The notes beneath the pieces were generated by a model. The model did no database searches. It was not told where the DNA came from and saw only the letters and a list, made by a program, of their open reading frames with translations. Positions 31,211 through 33,602 of a stretch of DNA of 33,602 bases are shown in pieces. The stretch comes from Treponema sp. UBA792 (GTDB lineage Bacteria > Spirochaetota > Spirochaetia > Treponematales > Treponemataceae): contig DBIW01000018.1 in assembly GCA_002296965.1 (NCBI GenBank), forward strand, positions 1 through 33,602, in the 5' to 3' direction. How positions within the stretch are numbered: the first letter of the stretch is position 1; each line of letters starts with the position of its first letter. The position numbers and the translations under genes are program-made.

Positions 31211-32242
31211 ATGATTAAGCTTCCAATGAGATACAAGTCCGTTCTTAATGAAAAGGAGACGGAACATGCGATTGTCGGAATAAAGGATTTTTTTCAGACC
31301 GCGCTTTCCACGGAGATGAATCTTACCCGTGTGACAGCTCCGCTTTTTGTCGGTTCAGGCACAGGCATAAATGACGACCTGAACGGCGTGGAACGCCCGG
31401 TTTCTTTTCCGGTGAAGGCATTGGACGACCGGAATATGGAGATTGTCCAGTCGCTTGCAAAATGGAAGAGGCTCAAGGTGACGGAGATGGGGCTTGCTCC
31501 GGGGTTCGGAATTTACACCGACATGAATGCAATCCGTCCCGATGAGGCTCTTGACGCGATTCATTCCATTTATGTTGACCAATGGGACTGGGAGATGGCG
31601 ATTGATGAAAAGGACAGGACTGTTTTCTATCTTCATGATGTGGTGAAAAAAATCTACCGCTGCATAAAACGCTGCGAATTCTTCCTTTATGACCGTTATC
31701 CGGCTCTGAAACCGGTTCTCCCGGAAGATATAAAGATTCTTTTTTCGGAGGACCTTCAGAAACAGTATCCTGAACTTTCGCCGAAGGAACGCGAGGACAA
31801 GGCCGCAAGGCAGTATGGGGCCGTATTCGTCACAGGTATTGGAGGAAAACTGCCGGACGGAACAATTCATGACGGCCGCGCCCCTGATTATGATGACTGG
31901 ATTTCCGAGACTGGCGACGGACACCGCGGACTGAACGGAGACGTCCTCGTGTGGAACAGCGTCCTGAATTCCGCGTTTGAGCTTTCGTCAATGGGAATCC
32001 GTGTCTCACCGGACTCAATGAGAGCACAGCTGAAGGAGCGCAACTGCATGGAGCGCGCCTCGCTCGAATTCCATTCAAAGCTTCTTGCCGGCGGACTTAC
32101 GCAGACTCTCGGCGGAGGAATCGGGCAGTCGCGTCTGTGTATGTTCCTTCTCCGCAAGGCGCATATCGGCGAGACTCAGGTCAGTGTATGGACAGATGAG
32201 ATAATCCATGATTGCCATAAGCGCGGAATAAAACTTCTATAA
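31211..32242 (+). CDS. asnA: Aspartate-ammonia ligase (asparagine synthetase A)
   Basis: The 343-residue protein has the AsnA signature: VTAPLFVGSGTGINDDLNGV, RPVSFPVKALDD, KWKRLKVTEMGLAPGFGIYT and MNAIRPDEALDAIHSIYVDQ. The C-terminal half carries LGGGIGQSRLCMFLLRKAHI, a class-II-synthetase-like motif 3. It makes asparagine from aspartate, ammonia and ATP in the cytoplasm. GGAG at 31201-31204 lies six bases before the ATG. It is probably cotranscribed with apt and closed by the hairpin downstream. Length is normal for the family. Confidence 0.97.
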   Translation: MIKLPMRYKSVLNEKETEHAIVGIKDFFQTALSTEMNLTRVTAPLFVGSGTGINDDLNGVERPVSFPVKALDDRNMEIVQSLAKWKRLKVTEMGLAPGFGIYTDMNAIRPDEALDAIHSIYVDQWDWEMAIDEKDRTVFYLHDVVKKIYRCIKRCEFFLYDRYPALKPVLPEDIKILFSEDLQKQYPELSPKEREDKAARQYGAVFVTGIGGKLPDGTIHDGRAPDYDDWISETGDGHRGLNGDVLVWNSVLNSAFELSSMGIRVSPDSMRAQLKERNCMERASLEFHSKLLAGGLTQTLGGGIGQSRLCMFLLRKAHIGETQVSVWTDEIIHDCHKRGIKLL

Positions 32243-32260
32243 AGGCAGAAATTCCGGAAG

Positions 32261-32297
32261 AACGGCCGTTTTCTTGAGTTGGAGACGGCCGTTTTTT
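32261..32297 (+). terminator. Intrinsic terminator after asnA
   Basis: AACGGCCG (32261-32268) pairs with CGGCCGTT (32286-32293) around a 17-base loop, followed by a T run to 32297. Confidence 0.8.
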
Positions 32298-32335
32298 ATT
32301 CTTCCCATGCAGATTATTTGTTTTGGAGCCAGAAT

Positions 32336-33346
32336 TTGAGAAAAATATCAAAGAATGAATATAAATTCTCCGCCACTGAGCTGGAGGCAAGGATTCCGGA
32401 ATTCGCATCTCTTGGAATAACCGAAATTTTCGTGAACGACGCCGCGCTTTCCCGTGACCGCAGCCGGATCAAGTCCATGCTCTCATGTATTGCGGATTCT
32501 TTTCCGGAGCTGTTCGTCTCGGTTCTGGTCAGAGCGTCCTGCATAGACATGGATCTGTGCGCCGCCGCATCGGAGCTGTGCTGCTCGTTGGAAATTCCGT
32601 TAGACATATCATCCGTCAACGGAAAATTACTTTTTGACAAGAAGCTTTATTCACGCAAGGCCTCAATGTTGAATTCCATTGGAAATGTGTTCGGATTTCA
32701 GCTTGAATATTCAAGGATGCCGGGCGACACCCTGAAGCTTTTTTTTGACAGGCTGGATTTTGCTGTCGGGCTTTATCCGAACCATATTGATTTTCCCCAG
32801 CTTGATTCCGGACTCAACGGAACGGATGCGGATGTCACGGGTGTTTTTTCTGCGGGCGATGTGCGTTATGCGCGGGATGTCGCCTTTGCCTGCAGGACAT
32901 TTTATTCTGCGGGCCGTGCTGTTCCGTGGATGAATTCCATCCTGAAGCCGCTGCGGATTCATCCGTCCAGATTTTTTGCTGATTTTGCCGAATGGCAGAG
33001 ATGCGGAAGCTGTGATTTCAAGAGCGGTTTTGAGCCGGAAGCGGAACCTCATGTCTCACTTGAAAAAATGCAGATTCTTTTTATTGATGAGAAGTATGAG
33101 GAGAAGGGCTGCGGCGCGCTTCTTCCGCTTGTCCATGATATTGTCAGACTGAATGGAGCCATGTCCAGGTGTTCCGGTGAGGGGGAGGAGTCTGTGCTGG
33201 AACTTTCATACAGCCCGGATGATTTGCTGGGACCTGAGTCAGCGGAGCTTGCTTTGTTTCATGATAATGTCTGTATGGAAAATTGCCGGATAAGGATTTT
33301 CGCTTCTGCTGAAGGTCCTGACTATGAGATTCTTGCGGATATGTGA
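32336..33346 (+). CDS. Degenerate radical-SAM/B12-type barrel protein, cluster motif absent
   Basis: The protein has 336 residues from a TTG at 32336, chosen because GGAG at 32325-32328 lies seven bases upstream. A TTG at 32279 would start inside the asnA terminator with no ribosome site, but it cannot be excluded. The chain resembles the barrel of cobalamin-dependent radical SAM enzymes: SLGITEIFVNDAALSRDRSR, CCSLEIPLDI, FGFQLEYSRMPGDTLKLFFD and AVGLYPNHIDFPQLD. This matches the usual G-x-PG-x-T...L.P.H...F.L pattern. The N-terminal CxxxCxxC for the iron-sulfur cluster is not present, and no B12-binding domain is visible. A late WQRCGSCDF offers one CxxC. No function can be assigned. Homology is inferred from pattern only. 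Confidence 0.55.
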   Translation: MRKISKNEYKFSATELEARIPEFASLGITEIFVNDAALSRDRSRIKSMLSCIADSFPELFVSVLVRASCIDMDLCAAASELCCSLEIPLDISSVNGKLLFDKKLYSRKASMLNSIGNVFGFQLEYSRMPGDTLKLFFDRLDFAVGLYPNHIDFPQLDSGLNGTDADVTGVFSAGDVRYARDVAFACRTFYSAGRAVPWMNSILKPLRIHPSRFFADFAEWQRCGSCDFKSGFEPEAEPHVSLEKMQILFIDEKYEEKGCGALLPLVHDIVRLNGAMSRCSGEGEESVLELSYSPDDLLGPESAELALFHDNVCMENCRIRIFASAEGPDYEILADM

Positions 33347-33441
33347 GCGTTTCCGCGCGTTTTCACCTTCTTCCGGCGGATTTGCCGTCCAGTTCCGGGC
33401 GCGTTGGAGGCAGCGGGGCGGGAGAGACGGAGGGGAGGCTG

Positions 33442-33489
33442 AAAAAAAATGAAAAAAGCAGAAAAAAAAGCGAAAAAAAGCAGAAAAAA
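33442..33489. promoter_or_regulatory. Five helically phased A-tracts (predicted curved DNA)
   Basis: A-runs of 6-8 bases at 33442-33449, 33452-33457, 33462-33469, 33473-33479 and 33484-33489 have centres 9 to 11 bases apart, close to one helical turn. They lie in a longer purine-only-rich tract (about 33400-33502) just ahead of a consensus promoter. Such phasing bends DNA and can act like an UP element. Confidence 0.7.
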
Positions 33490-33502
33490 GGGAGGCGGAG
33501 GG

Positions 33503-33531
33503 TTGACACAGGGCGCGTGAAGGTGTATATT
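33503..33531 (+). promoter_or_regulatory. Near-consensus sigma-70 promoter reading out of the window
   Basis: Perfect TTGACA (33503-33508), a 17-base spacer and TATATT (33526-33531). The start would be near 33538. Confidence 0.8.
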
Positions 33532-33541
33532 CACTATCACC

Positions 33542-33571
33542 GTCGCACGGAAGCAGTGCGGCACGCTTTTT
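33542..33571 (+). terminator. Small hairpin plus T5 at the start of the outgoing transcript
   Basis: GTCGCAC (33542-33548) pairs with GTGCGGC (33556-33562), and TTTTT follows at 33567-33571. It could act as an early attenuator or simply shape the 5' leader. Purine-rich GGAAAGGGAAGG downstream looks like the ribosome site of a gene beyond the window. Confidence 0.35.
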
Positions 33572-33602
33572 GACAGGAAAGGGAAGGAAAGAAAGACGAG
33601 AA

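Noticed and set aside
32279..32335. Coding start at TTG 32279 for the radical-SAM-like protein
   Set aside because: It lies in the loop of the asnA terminator and lacks a ribosome site. The TTG at 32336 has GGAG at good spacing. The upstream stretch does read plausibly as protein, so this is a preference and not proof.
33343..33573. A short plus-strand frame rich in lysine and glutamate
   Set aside because: It is translation of the purine-rich A-tract and runs through a promoter, so it is not a protein-coding gene.
1..33602. tRNA, rRNA, CRISPR or insertion sequences
   Set aside because: All gaps over about 100 bases were read. None shows a tRNA cloverleaf, regularly spaced direct repeats, terminal inverted repeats or transposase motifs.

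Overview
This window comes from a spirochaete, most likely a gut or rumen Treponema. The strongest evidence is a 286-residue FlaB-type periplasmic core flagellin behind a sigma-28 promoter, next to cheR, cheB and a methyl-accepting chemotaxis protein. The genes are closely packed and often overlap by ATGA or abut.

Region 1 (1-6002) is the end of an AT-rich surface-glycan locus. It holds the 3' end of UDP-galactopyranose mutase (glf), a DUF4422 protein, a Wzy-like polymerase, two family-2 glycosyltransferases, a TagD-type cytidylyltransferase overlapping a LicD-type phosphotransferase, and a decayed NDP-sugar epimerase. Together they suggest a galactofuranose-containing, alditol- or choline-phosphate-decorated glycan. 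Base composition and GAATTC density differ sharply from the rest of the window, which suggests acquired DNA.

Region 2 (6003-12202) is a probable catabolic operon behind its own promoter and a dyad. It encodes a domain-permuted GH3 enzyme, a GH59 (galactocerebrosidase-family) enzyme and a short-chain dehydrogenase. Neither hydrolase shows a signal peptide, so both probably act on imported substrate.

Region 3 (12203-16867) has pncB coupled to an M18 aminopeptidase, then gltX and a terminator. Region 4 (16868-20964, minus strand) runs ctpA, rsmE, a divergent GT26 protein and a CmpB-type membrane protein. Region 5 (20965-26650) is chemotaxis and motility: cheR, cheB, a small unknown membrane protein, flaB and a six-TM MCP. 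Region 6 (26680-27584, minus) is ybaB-recR without dnaX.

Region 7 (27708-32297) starts with two adjacent membrane proteins of 3+3 TM topology that resemble an LptF/LptG permease pair, the second with a large TPR-like insertion. I regard this pair as the best candidate for an undescribed system. It is followed by apt, with a small leader ORF, and asnA. Region 8 (32336-33602) has a degenerate radical-SAM/B12-type protein lacking the cluster motif, then phased A-tracts and a consensus promoter firing out of the window.

No tRNA, rRNA, CRISPR array or insertion sequence was seen.
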